From the NCBI RefSeq assembly GCF_026339935.1, contig NZ_JAPEPX010000001.1, forward strand, positions 4,459,501 to 4,523,500: a DNA stretch of 64,000 nt, in the 5' to 3' direction. The notes beneath the pieces were generated by a model, which made no database searches, had not been told where the DNA came from, and saw only the letters and a program-made list of their open reading frames with translations. The translations under genes were made by a program, and so were the position numbers. Positions 53,698 through 64,000 of the stretch are shown piece by piece. Position 1 is the first letter of the stretch. Each line of letters starts with the position of its first letter. The stretch comes from Streptomyces sp. NBC_01551 (GTDB taxonomy: Bacteria; Actinomycetota; Actinomycetes; Streptomycetales; Streptomycetaceae).

Positions 53698-54522
53698 ATG
53701 ACCGGCCCGCTCGTGGGGATCGACTGGCTGGAGGAGCGCCTCGGCGCGCCCGGACTCGTGGTGTTCGACGCCTCCGTCGGCGCGCACCGCGGGGCGGACC
53801 ACCGGATTCCGGGGGCCCGGCCCTTCGATCTGGACGGCGCCCTGTCCGACCACGACGCCGCCGCCCCGCACACCATGCCGTCGGCCGCCGCGTTCACCGA
53901 GGCGATGCGGGAGCTCGGTGTCGACGACACCGCCACCGTGGTCGTCTACGACGGCGTCGGCATCTACTCCAGCGCCCGCGCCTGGTGGATGCTGCGCGCC
54001 ATGGGCTTCGACCGGGCCGCCGTGCTGGACGGCGGACTGCCCGCTTGGACGGCCGCCGGGCTGCCCGTCGAGGCCACCGGCCCGGCGTACGAGGGCCCGC
54101 GCGGCTCCTTCACGGCCCGCCCCCGCCCGGGATCGCTGGTGGACGGTGCCACCGTCGAGGCCGCCCTGACCGACCCGGCCGTCGCCGTCCTCGACGCCCG
54201 CACCCGCGAGCGGTTCGCCGGAACGGCTCCCGAACCCCGGCCGGGGCTGCGCGGCGGGCACATGCCGGGGGCGGTGAACCTGCCGTTCGGGGACCTCCAG
54301 GACCCGGCCGGCCGGATGCGCCCCGCCGCCGAGCTCCGCGACGCCTTCGCGGCGGCGGCCGGGGCGCGCGAGCGCCTCGTCCTCAGCTGCGGCTCCGGCG
54401 TCACGGCCTGCGTCCTCGCCCTGGGGGCCGACCTCGCGGGCTACGGCGATCTCGCCGTGTACGACGGCTCGTGGAGCGAATGGGGCGTCCCCTCGGCGCT
54501 GCCGGTGGTGACGGGCCCGTAG
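53698..54522 (+). CDS. rhodanese-like sulfurtransferase
   Basis: 274-aa enzyme of two rhodanese domains, moving sulfane sulfur from thiosulfate or 3-mercaptopyruvate to cyanide or thiols. The N-terminal domain (VVFDASVGAHRGAD to LDGGLPAWTAAGLP) is inactive; the C-terminal carries the active-site Cys in LSCGSGVTACVLA. CGSGV(T/S)-type loop suits mercaptopyruvate sulfurtransferase. GGAGG precedes the ATG. A hairpin at about 53653-53678 (CGGCGGGCC arms) lies upstream and may end the DUF397 transcript. Confidence 0.92.
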   Translation: MTGPLVGIDWLEERLGAPGLVVFDASVGAHRGADHRIPGARPFDLDGALSDHDAAAPHTMPSAAAFTEAMRELGVDDTATVVVYDGVGIYSSARAWWMLRAMGFDRAAVLDGGLPAWTAAGLPVEATGPAYEGPRGSFTARPRPGSLVDGATVEAALTDPAVAVLDARTRERFAGTAPEPRPGLRGGHMPGAVNLPFGDLQDPAGRMRPAAELRDAFAAAAGARERLVLSCGSGVTACVLALGADLAGYGDLAVYDGSWSEWGVPSALPVVTGP

Positions 54523-54600
54523 GACCGGGGGGATAACCCCACCCCGGGTCCGGGTACCGGCCCCATCGGACCGGCGGGGCCGCGGCCCCAGACTCGGGGC

Positions 54601-55356
54601 ATGGCTTATCACACCACGTCAACCCGGCTCCTCCCCACGGCGGTCGCCGCGCTCGCGGCCGGGCTGCTGCTCTCCGGCTGCTCGTTCGGCGAGGGCGACC
54701 GCAAGACCGCCACCGCCGACGCCGAAGTCACCGAGGCGGTCACCGCGGTCGAGGTCACCGGGGGCCGGCACGGCTCCATCGAGGTCACCCCCGGCAAGGG
54801 GCCCGGCGTCACGGTCCACCGCACCGTCCACTACCGCGGCGACGCCCGGCCCACGCCCGGCCAGCGGGTCTCGGGCGACGGCGTGCTGACCTTCAGCCAC
54901 GGCTGCACGGGCAGCTGCTACGTCGACTACCGCCTGGAGGTCCCCGCCACCGCCACGGTCCGGCTGGACAACAGCAGCGGCCGGATCTCGGTGGCCGGTG
55001 TGGCGGGAGCCGAGCTGGTCTCCGACTCCGGGTCGGTCCGGGCCGAGCGGATCGCGGGCCCGCTGAAGATCCGTACCTCCTCGGGCGACATCACGGCCGC
55101 CGGCCTGACCGGCCCGAGCGCGGACGTCCGCTCCGACTCCGGCGACGCCCGGGTGGACTTCGCCGCGCCGCCGGCCTCCCTCGCGGCGCGGACCACGTCC
55201 GGCGACGTCACCCTGAAGGTCCCCTCGGCCCCGTACCGGGTGGACGTCTCCACCAGCTCCGGCGACCGCGCCGTCTCGGTGCCGACCTCCCCCTCGGCCG
55301 CGTCCCGCCTCTCGGCGAAGACCACCTCGGGCGACGTCAGCATCTCCGCCCCGTAA
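54601..55356 (+). CDS. DUF4097 lipoprotein
   Basis: 251-aa exported lipoprotein: signal peptide with lipobox GLLLSGC (cysteine near residue 27), then a beta-strand repeat domain (DUF4097), e.g. VRLDNSSGRISVAGVAG and LKIRTSSGDITAAGL, with TTSGDVTL and TSSGD repeated. It lies outside the membrane. The second DUF4097 protein in the window; unlike the first it is exported. Little Shine-Dalgarno signal is visible before the ATG. Function unknown. lon follows 120 bp downstream. Confidence 0.88.
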   Translation: MAYHTTSTRLLPTAVAALAAGLLLSGCSFGEGDRKTATADAEVTEAVTAVEVTGGRHGSIEVTPGKGPGVTVHRTVHYRGDARPTPGQRVSGDGVLTFSHGCTGSCYVDYRLEVPATATVRLDNSSGRISVAGVAGAELVSDSGSVRAERIAGPLKIRTSSGDITAAGLTGPSADVRSDSGDARVDFAAPPASLAARTTSGDVTLKVPSAPYRVDVSTSSGDRAVSVPTSPSAASRLSAKTTSGDVSISAP

Positions 55357-55435
55357 CGGACGAGGACCGGCCCGTGCCGGAGGGTGTTCGCCCGAGGCGA
55401 ACGGCGGCCCGGGAACATTGCGGCGCTCAGGTGCA

Positions 55436-55454
55436 TTGAGTCGGCATAGCTCAA
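55436..55454. promoter_or_regulatory. HAIR-like HspR operator before lon
   Basis: TTGAGT-N7-GCTCAA at 55436-55454 fits the HAIR consensus CTTGAGT-N7-ACTCAAG at 10 of 12 core positions, 22 bp before the lon ATG. In S. lividans lon is known to be repressed by HspR through such a site. Confidence 0.7.
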
Positions 55455-55476
55455 CTTGACTGCCGGAGGGAAGATC

Positions 55477-57873
<2,397 letters not shown>

Positions 57874-57908
57874 TCAGGCGCCCCGATCCGGCACTGCGCC
57901 CGCGTGGC

Positions 57909-57946
57909 ACACGGCCCGGGTTCCCGCTCCGGCGGGGCCCCGGGCC
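57909..57946 (+). terminator. probable lon terminator
   Basis: ACGGCCCGGG (57909-57918) pairs with CCCGGGCCGT (57937-57946), 36 bp past the lon stop, with an 18-base loop that can itself pair (GCTCCGGCGGGGC). Confidence 0.6.
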
Positions 57947-58021
57947 GTCCGCGCACCCGCTGGGAAATACTGGGCACTTCACACAGACCGAGGTGCCACA
58001 CACCACCGATGGGAGCAGGAC

Positions 58022-58462
58022 GTGCACGGGAGCGAAGACCAGGAGTTCCTTGCCTTGGAGCGGGAGCTGTCCGTCTTCCTCCGGCGGGCCCGCGCCTCCT
58101 CCGGCGAGATGGCCCGCGCGCTCCACCCCGAGCTGGAGCCGGCCGCGTACGGGCTGCTCGTACGGCTGGAGGCCGCCGGGCGGCAGCGGGCCACCGAGCT
58201 CGCCGCGTACTTCGGGGTCGGCAAGGCCACGATGAGCCGCCAGCTGCGGGCCCTGGAGGTGCTGGGCCTGGTCGCCCGCGAGCCGGACCCGGCCGACGGC
58301 CGGGCCTTCCTGGTCGGGCTCACCGAGGAGGGCCGGGCCCGCTTCCTGCGGGTCCGCGGGGCCCGGCGCGAGCAGTACATGCGCAAGCTGGCCGACTGGG
58401 ACCGGGGTGAAGTGGCGGAGCTGGCGAGGCTGCTGAACCAGCTGAACCAGGGCGCGGAGTAA
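58022..58462 (+). CDS. MarR-family transcriptional regulator
   Basis: 146-aa winged-helix regulator. The helix-turn-helix reads TELAAYFGVGKATMSRQLRALEVLGLVAREPDPADGRAFLVGLTEEG (residues 58-104), with the DGR-type wing. It acts as a dimer and responds to an unknown ligand. The GTG start has GGGAGCAGGA upstream. It follows lon in the same direction after the lon hairpin and is convergent with the PP2C-like gene. Confidence 0.92.
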   Translation: MHGSEDQEFLALERELSVFLRRARASSGEMARALHPELEPAAYGLLVRLEAAGRQRATELAAYFGVGKATMSRQLRALEVLGLVAREPDPADGRAFLVGLTEEGRARFLRVRGARREQYMRKLADWDRGEVAELARLLNQLNQGAE

Positions 58463-58526
58463 CCGACCAGGGCGCGGAACAGCCCGGAGACCGGCCGCGG
58501 CTCCCGCCGGCCGCCGCTCCGGCCGG

Positions 58527-59300
58527 CTACAGCTCCGCGAACACCGCCGAGGCGTCGTCGTGGCGCTTGTGGCGGGCCGGGGGCCGCGCCGGGTCGGACT
58601 CGATCGCGCGGACCCGGCCGATCAGGGACTCCGCGCCCTCCTTGCGGAGCACCGCGAGACACTCCGCCCAGTCGCCCTCCCCGAACGTGTCCGTCCACCG
58701 GCTCGCCCCGTCGGTGAGCGCGGCCACCGCCCGGACCCGCGCGCGGGGGGTCCGCCCGGTCACCGCCCGGGAGGCCACCGCGGGGTCCGCGGCCGCCGTG
58801 AAGAAGCCGCCCTCGGCGTTGCGCAGCGCGTCCGTCGCCGCCACCGAGCCGAAGACCTCGCGCGGGATCCGGTCCAGCCGGTCGTCCAGCACCGCCCGCA
58901 CCTCGCCCCCGGGCGCCTGGAGCAGCAGGACGGAGTCCGAGAGCACCAGGTGCTCCACGTACGCCTCGTCCCAGCGCACCACGACCACCGTCGCCTGCGG
59001 AGTACGGACGTGAGAAAGGTCACACGTTTGCCGGTGCGCGTTGGCCGTGTCCCGGATGGACTCCGCCAGAATCCGGTCCAGTGGCATGTCCCGCCGCGAT
59101 CCGGACAGTTCGGTCAATCGGCCGCCGAGCCGGGCCGCGAACCACGGCACGCCGTGCCCGCAGCCGACCTCGCCGCGCGGTGGGGTGACCCCGTCGAGGA
59201 GTACCAGGACGCCCCCGCCCGAGGCGGGGATCGCCGCCGACACCCAGTCCTCATTGGGGCGTTCCGGGTTGCCCGCGGCGGAGGCCAGGTCGATGCGCAT
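58527..59300 (-). CDS. PP2C-like protein phosphatase
   Basis: 257-aa protein resembling metal-dependent serine/threonine phosphatases: PNEDW (first metal Asp), VLVLLDGV (DG pair), AALTDGASR and the final KRHDDASAV, in the right order of PP2C motifs. Conservation is low in the middle. Substrate unknown; such proteins are frequent in Streptomyces signalling. The ATG at 59300 gives the conserved MRIDLASAAGNP start; the Shine-Dalgarno is weak. It is divergent from cvnA. Confidence 0.82.
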   Translation of the reverse strand: MRIDLASAAGNPERPNEDWVSAAIPASGGGVLVLLDGVTPPRGEVGCGHGVPWFAARLGGRLTELSGSRRDMPLDRILAESIRDTANAHRQTCDLSHVRTPQATVVVVRWDEAYVEHLVLSDSVLLLQAPGGEVRAVLDDRLDRIPREVFGSVAATDALRNAEGGFFTAAADPAVASRAVTGRTPRARVRAVAALTDGASRWTDTFGEGDWAECLAVLRKEGAESLIGRVRAIESDPARPPARHKRHDDASAVFAEL

Positions 59301-59677
59301 GCGGACATTCTGCCCGGCGGGCCGTTCGGAAGGGGGCGGGACCCCCAGGGAAGGTCCGTACCAACGGGGGAGGAGGAGCGCGGCCCGTCGGCCCCGGACC
59401 CCGGGATGTGGGCGGGCATACTGCCAAAAGCCGCGCCGATGTTTCAACCGACCGTCCACGACCGCCCCCTGACACAAGGACGCCGAGTTGGTTGCCAACT
59501 CTTCCGTACTGTTCACTCGTTCAGGTGGCCGGGTGGGCGATGTGCGGCTCTCTCCCCAACACACTGCGAAGGTCTGAGGCGGTACGAGGGGGCAGGGGGC
59601 GTTTACTTGTTGACCGGCCGTTACCTCGGCCACACGAGTAGACGAGCTAGAGCACACGTACAGGATTGCGAGCACCG
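59301..59677. promoter_or_regulatory. 377-bp divergent promoter region with palindrome
   Basis: No gene is supported. The perfect inverted repeat GAGTTGGTTGCCAACTC lies at 59485-59501, a candidate operator for cvnA or the phosphatase gene. The 59570-59650 stretch before cvnA is less GC-rich. No firm -35/-10 pair was found. Confidence 0.5.
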
Positions 59678-62600
59678 GTGCAGAAGAAGCGGTCTCGGAA
59701 GAACGGCACCGCCATCGACGGACCAGCCCCCGCTCCCGCAGGACGTCGTGTCCGCGTGCGCAGCAGGCTGGTCGTCGGCGTAGCCGTCGCCGGTCTCACC
59801 GTCCTCGCGGCAGGCAGCCCCGCCGTGGTCTCCGCCATGGCGGAACTGAACGACTCCCAGCGACTGGTCACCCTCGCGGAACAGACCGGGCAGACCCTCA
59901 CCCTCGCGCACCTCCTCGGCGACGAGCGCGACGCCGTCGTCGAGTACGCGGCCAAGGGGCGCCCCGGCGCGGGCAAGGCCGCCGTCCAGGAGCGCGTCGC
60001 GCGCACCGACCGGCAGCTCGCCGAAGTGCGCGCCGAAGCCGACGAGGACCTCGCCCGCGCCCTCGGCCGGGTCCAGGCCGTCCGCACCGAGGCCGTCGAC
60101 GGCAAGGGCACCGCCCTCGCCGCGCACCAGGCGTACGCGGGCGTGATCGCGGACCTCCTCGCGCCGGGCGACCGGCTCGCCGAGCTGACGCCGCCGCGCG
60201 CCGAGGCCGCCCTCGCCACCACCCGCCCGCTGGCCCCGCTCGGCCAGGCCGTGGACCAGGCCTCGGCCACCCGTGGACTGCTGCTCGCCGCGCTGGCCGT
60301 CCCCCGCGGCGAGCAGCCCCCCGGCGCGGCCGTGGTGGACGAGCTGACCGCCGCCGCCCAGCGCTCGCGCGTACGGGAGCAGGCCGCCCTCGACGACTTC
60401 AACCGGGCCGCGCGGCCCGACGTACGCCAGACCCTCGCCGCCACGGTCACCGGCCCCGAGGTCAAGACGGCCGACGACTTCCTCGGCCGCCTCACCGACC
60501 GGCCCACCCTGAGCGCGGCCGACCGCAAGCTCGACGGGGCCGCCGTCGGCTCGGCGCTCACCGCCCGGATCGACCGGATGCGGTCGGTGGAGTCCACCCT
60601 CGCCGGCCAGCGGGCCACCGCGCTCGCCACGCTGCGGGACGACGACGTGACCGCGCTGGAAGCGCTGATCGCCGGGCTCGGCGTGCTGTTCCTGATCGTC
60701 GTCGGCGTTTCGACGGCCGTCGCGCGCTCGCTGACCCGGCCGCTGTCGGTGCTCAGGCGCGGCGCGGAGCGGCTGGCGACGCCGGAGGGCTCGGTGGAGC
60801 CGGTCCGGTTCACCGGCCGCAACGACGAGTTCGCCGAGGTCGTACGCCACCTGAACGCGGTGCGGGACCAGACGGTCTCGCTGCACACCCGGATCGCCGG
60901 CCTCGACGCCGACCGCCGGCGCCTCATCGGCCGCAACGAGGCGCTGGCCTCGGGCCGCGAAGCGCTGGAAGCCGAGCTGAAGGAGCTGCGGACCGGGCTG
61001 GAGGAGCACCGCCGGGTCATGTCGACGACCTCGGTGTCGCTGTCGCTGCGCACCCTGGGCCTGGTGGAACGCCAGCTGACGGTGATCGAGGAGCTGGAGT
61101 CCAAGGAGCAGGACCCGGACCGGCTGGCGACGCTGTTCAAGCTGGACCACCTGGCGACGGTGATGCGCCGCCACAACGAGAACCTGCTGGTCCTGGCCGG
61201 GCAGGAGCACGGCCCGGGCGCGGGCGGCGCGGTGCCGCTGGTGGACGTCATGCGGGCGGCGGTCAGCGAGATCGAGCGCTACGAGCGGGTCGAGCTGGCT
61301 GCGCTGCCGTCGTTCACCCAGGTCGCGGGGCATGCCGCCGACGACATCTCGCACGTGCTGGCGGAGCTGCTGGAGAACGCGACGACCTTCTCGCCGCCGG
61401 AGGCCCGGGTACGGGTGTCCGGGTGGCTGACGGAGGCCGGGGACGCGGTGCTGTCGGTGGTGGACGAGGGCATCGGCGTCACCGAGGACCGCCTGGCGGC
61501 GCTGAACCTGCGCCTGTCGACGCCGGAGGCGTACGACGAAGAGCCGGAGTCGGAACACGGCCTGGGCCTCGGCCTGTACGTGGCCGGCCGGCTCGCGGCG
61601 CGGCACGGCGTCACCGCGGAGCTGCGGGTGGCGCGGCACGGCGGCACGGAGGCCCTGGTCGTCGTCCCGGCGCCCCTCCTCCCGACGACCCCGCCGGCCT
61701 CGCCGGTCCACACCCTGGCCACGCCGGGCGCGCCGGAGTGGGTGCTGCCGGGCGTCATCGCGGAGGCGAACGAGAACACCCTGCCGTGGGGCCGCGGAGC
61801 CGGCACCCCGACCCCGACCCCGGAATCCCGAACCGCCGCCACGCCGTCGGCGGACGAGGAGCTGCTGGCCCGGGTGGTCCCGGACGCGGCCCCCGCCGAG
61901 TCGGCGGAGGAGTTGTTCGCGGCCGCCCCTGCCTTGGACGGCGAGCTGCCGTCTGCCGACCAGGTCTTCACGGCCTCCGGTCTGGAGGGCGAGCTGCCGT
62001 CTGCGGACCAGGTGTTCACTGCGTCCGGCGCGGAAGCGGTCCTGCCGTCGGCGGACGAGACCTTCACGGTTCCGGCCCCGGAGGAGGAGTTGCTGGCCCG
62101 GGTGGTCCCGGACGCGGCTCCTGCCGAGTCGGCGCAGGAGCCGTTCGCCGTGGACGGCGAGCTGCCGTCTGCGGACCAGGTGTTCACTGCGTCCGGCGCG
62201 GAAGCGGTCCTGCCGTCGGCGGACGAGACCTTCACGGTTCCGGCCCCGGAGGAGGAGTTGCTGGCCCGGGTGGTCCCGGACGCGGCTCCTGCCGAGTCGG
62301 CGCAGGAGCTGTTCGCCGTGGACGGCGAGCTGCCGTCGGCGGACCAGGTGTTCACGGTTCCCGGTCCGGAGGGCGAGCTGCCGTCTGCGGACGAGGCGTT
62401 CGCCGCGTCCGGTGCGGAAGCGGGTTTGCCTTCGGCGGACGAGACCATCACCGACTCCGGACCGGAGGGCGGCCTGCCGTCCGCCGACCAGGTGTTCACG
62501 GTTCCGGCCCCGGAAGAGGAACTGCTGGCCCGGGTCGTTCCGGACGCGGAGCCGGCGGGCGCCGGTGAGGGGTTCGCCCCTGCGGAAGGTGACGTGCCGG

Positions 62601-63169
62601 CTGCGGACCAGGTGTTCACCGTGCCCGGACCGGAGGCCGAGCCGTCGGCTCCGGTGGTTCCGGACGCGGGCCCGGAGGACGGCGCGGAGCCGGCCCCGGC
62701 AGACGCGGCCCCGGCAGACGCGGCGCAGGCAGACGCGGCGCCGGCGACGGAATCGGCAGCGCCCGCCGGGTACGGGGCGCGGGGAGCGGCCCCGTTCGGG
62801 CAGGTGCCCGAGGCGATGCGCCGGCCCGTGCCGTTGCACGAGGCCGAGCCGCTGTCCGCCGCCGCCGACGGACACGGGCGCGCCGCCGATGCCCAGGGGA
62901 ACTGGCTGCCCCGCCAGGGCAGTCACCCCGAAGAGGCCGTCACCGACAAGGGCCTGCCCAAGCGCACCCCCCGCGCCGTGGCGGCCCCGCGCGTGGACGC
63001 CGTGAGACCCGAGCCGCCGCGCCGCGTCGACGCGGAGGAACTGCGGCGCCGGCTCGGCGGGTTCTACCAGGGGGCCCAGGACGGCCGCCGCGTCGTCGCC
63101 GCCGAGCTCGCCCAGGAACACGGGCAAGACACCGACCAGGGGGACACCGCACAGGAGGCACGCACATGA
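59678..63169 (+). CDS. cvnA: CvnA-type nitrate/sulfonate-sensing histidine kinase
   Basis: 1163-aa membrane protein of the conservon system. Basic N-terminus, span (LVVGVAVAGLTVLAAG, about 30-50), a NIT (nitrate/sulfonate sensing) extracellular domain to about 330, second span (GLGVLFLIVVGVSTAVA), HAMP, and a HATPase with ELLENATTFSPPEARV and VVDEGIGV. No proper phospho-accepting H-box is visible. The C-terminal 450 residues are acidic and repetitive with ten copies of a PSADQVFT-like motif. With CvnB and CvnC it forms a G-protein-coupled-like complex. GTG at 59678 used; TTG at 59666 possible. Confidence 0.9.
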   Translation: MQKKRSRKNGTAIDGPAPAPAGRRVRVRSRLVVGVAVAGLTVLAAGSPAVVSAMAELNDSQRLVTLAEQTGQTLTLAHLLGDERDAVVEYAAKGRPGAGKAAVQERVARTDRQLAEVRAEADEDLARALGRVQAVRTEAVDGKGTALAAHQAYAGVIADLLAPGDRLAELTPPRAEAALATTRPLAPLGQAVDQASATRGLLLAALAVPRGEQPPGAAVVDELTAAAQRSRVREQAALDDFNRAARPDVRQTLAATVTGPEVKTADDFLGRLTDRPTLSAADRKLDGAAVGSALTARIDRMRSVESTLAGQRATALATLRDDDVTALEALIAGLGVLFLIVVGVSTAVARSLTRPLSVLRRGAERLATPEGSVEPVRFTGRNDEFAEVVRHLNAVRDQTVSLHTRIAGLDADRRRLIGRNEALASGREALEAELKELRTGLEEHRRVMSTTSVSLSLRTLGLVERQLTVIEELESKEQDPDRLATLFKLDHLATVMRRHNENLLVLAGQEHGPGAGGAVPLVDVMRAAVSEIERYERVELAALPSFTQVAGHAADDISHVLAELLENATTFSPPEARVRVSGWLTEAGDAVLSVVDEGIGVTEDRLAALNLRLSTPEAYDEEPESEHGLGLGLYVAGRLAARHGVTAELRVARHGGTEALVVVPAPLLPTTPPASPVHTLATPGAPEWVLPGVIAEANENTLPWGRGAGTPTPTPESRTAATPSADEELLARVVPDAAPAESAEELFAAAPALDGELPSADQVFTASGLEGELPSADQVFTASGAEAVLPSADETFTVPAPEEELLARVVPDAAPAESAQEPFAVDGELPSADQVFTASGAEAVLPSADETFTVPAPEEELLARVVPDAAPAESAQELFAVDGELPSADQVFTVPGPEGELPSADEAFAASGAEAGLPSADETITDSGPEGGLPSADQVFTVPAPEEELLARVVPDAEPAGAGEGFAPAEGDVPAADQVFTVPGPEAEPSAPVVPDAGPEDGAEPAPADAAPADAAQADAAPATESAAPAGYGARGAAPFGQVPEAMRRPVPLHEAEPLSAAADGHGRAADAQGNWLPRQGSHPEEAVTDKGLPKRTPRAVAAPRVDAVRPEPPRRVDAEELRRRLGGFYQGAQDGRRVVAAELAQEHGQDTDQGDTAQEART
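61991..62326 (+). repeat. 168-bp tandem duplication in cvnA
   Basis: Units 61991-62158 and 62159-62326 match at 167 of 168 bases; the one change is CCG/CTG at the fiftieth codon of the unit. Being a multiple of three it keeps the frame and adds 56 residues. Confidence 0.95.
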
Positions 63170-63654
63170 CCGCGCCCAGTACGTACGGACTGAGCACCCA
63201 GGCCCGCAACCTGCAGTGGCTGCTGACCGACCTGGTCGAGGAGGTGCCCGGCGTCAACTCCGTCGCGGTCGTGTCCTCGGACGGACTGCTGCTGCTCTCC
63301 TCGGAGCCCACGGCCGCCGCCGCCGAGGCCGAGGCCCGGGGCGAGCGCCCCAAGGGCCCCCGCGGCGCCTCCGCCGACCTGGCCACCATCGTGTCCGGCC
63401 TCGGCAGCCTCACCACCGGCGCCGCCGCCCTCATGGACGGCGGCGGGGTCAAGCAGACCATGGTGGCGATGGAGCACGGCTCCGTCTTCGTCATGGCCAT
63501 CAGCGACGGCTCCCTGCTCGGCGTGCACGCCACCCCGGACTGCGACATGAGCGTCGTCGCCTACCACATGGCCCTGTTCGTCGGCCGCGCCGGCCACGTC
63601 CTGACCCCCGAAGTCCGCAGCGAGCTGCGCCAGTCGATGGAGAAGACCCCGTGA
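63166..63654 (+). CDS. cvnB: CvnB roadblock/LC7 domain protein
   Basis: 162-aa protein with the roadblock/LC7 fold (QARNLQWLLTDLVEEVPGVNSVAVVSSDGLLL to HVLTPEVRSELRQ), the GTPase-regulating partner of conservons. The ATG overlaps the cvnA stop (ATGA). It would sit under the membrane with CvnA and CvnC and act on the CvnD GTPase, which must be beyond the window. Confidence 0.94.
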   Translation: MTAPSTYGLSTQARNLQWLLTDLVEEVPGVNSVAVVSSDGLLLLSSEPTAAAAEAEARGERPKGPRGASADLATIVSGLGSLTTGAAALMDGGGVKQTMVAMEHGSVFVMAISDGSLLGVHATPDCDMSVVAYHMALFVGRAGHVLTPEVRSELRQSMEKTP

Positions 63655-64000
63655 GGAGTACGGCCTCCGACCGGCTGCCGATACGCGGCGCCGACCGCCG
63701 CCCCGCCCGCGTCCGCCCGTACTCCCTCACGGGCGGCCGCACCCGCTTCGCGCAGGTCCTGCACGTCGAGACCTTCGTCGCCGCCCTCGACCCCAAGGCG
63801 TCCGAGCCGCAGCGCGGCGAGAGCGGCGACGGGACCCCGTCGAAGGGCGACCGCATGCCCGAGATGCCCGCCATAGTCGAGGTGTGCCGCCGCATGCGCA
63901 CCATCGCCGAGATATCCGCGCTGCTGAAGCTGCCGCTCGGCGTGGTCCGCGTACTCGTCAGCGACCTCGCCGACCAGGGCCGGATCCGCGTCTACGGAAC
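63651..64000 (+). CDS. cvnC: CvnC DUF742 protein, 3' end missing
   Basis: First 116 codons of a DUF742 protein, cut by the window end. Sequence includes VRPYSLTGGRTRF and VVRVLVSDLADQGRIRVY, both typical of this winged-helix-like family. GTG start overlaps the cvnB stop (GTGA). It completes the order cvnA-cvnB-cvnC; the GTPase gene cvnD is expected next. Confidence 0.93.
   Translation, partial: MRSTASDRLPIRGADRRPARVRPYSLTGGRTRFAQVLHVETFVAALDPKASEPQRGESGDGTPSKGDRMPEMPAIVEVCRRMRTIAEISALLKLPLGVVRVLVSDLADQGRIRVYG

Noticed and set aside
59621..63127. 1168-codon minus-strand frame opposite cvnA
   Set aside because: Antisense shadow, strongly Arg-rich, made longer by the repeat array.

Overview
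The window is a stretch of Streptomyces (or close relative) chromosome. The sequence is very GC-rich with strong G/C third-position bias, uses GTG and TTG starts freely, and carries typical actinomycete genes: a WhiB-like regulator (WblE), a SigB/SigF-type sigma factor with its anti-sigma, nickel superoxide dismutase with its maturation protease, snapalysin, DUF397/XRE pairs and a conservon (cvn). No rRNA, tRNA, CRISPR array, insertion sequence or prophage was seen. Two genes are cut by the window ends: the histidine kinase at the left and the DUF742 gene at the right.

Layout. 1-6742: PdtaS-like kinase, wblE, lipid kinase, small membrane protein, the sigH/anti-sigma pair, a UBP zinc finger protein and a Na+/H+ antiporter (stress and ion homeostasis). 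6808-10247, all on the minus strand: PLP desulfhydrase-like enzyme, amidase, flavohaemoglobin and NsrR (nitric oxide response). 10474-12984: family 2B encapsulin shell gene followed by a polyprenyl synthase, the predicted cargo. 13205-21011: small enzymes, snapalysin with its divergent LysR regulator, a DUF4097-PadR operon, a Clp-N/HTH pair with two matching operators, and an oxidoreductase. 21492-25923: malic enzyme and an amino-acid ABC importer. 25986-28658: methyltransferase, CGNR protein, sodX, sodN and a DUF6104 protein.

28801-41486 is the most unusual block: seven plus-strand genes. The first three (trypsin-like/VMAP, MoxR ATPase, vWA-TPR protein) match the VMAP-MoxR-vWA type of NTP-dependent conflict system. 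The next four are an FxSxx-COOH system: a 66-aa precursor, a radical SAM/SPASM maturase, a HExxH peptide-modifying enzyme and a 1004-aa TIR-NTPase-TPR protein. The reading is that MoxR, vWA and STAND ATPases sense and regulate, the maturases modify the small peptide, and the TIR and protease domains act as effectors. The vWA gene has an apparent 1-base frameshift.

41580-50367: the large 2-oxoglutarate decarboxylase/dehydrogenase gene kgd, a two-component system, and a GH3 glycosidase divergent from a TetR regulator across a 32-bp palindrome. 50402-64000: lipoproteins, a GT39-like membrane protein, a less GC-rich XRE/DUF397 pair, rhodanese, Lon protease with a HAIR-like operator, MarR, a PP2C-like phosphatase and a cvnA-cvnB-cvnC cluster whose sensor gene carries a nearly perfect 168-bp tandem duplication.

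Functions are read from protein motifs and family knowledge. No database search was run, and start codons were chosen by ribosome-binding sites, overlaps and family lengths.
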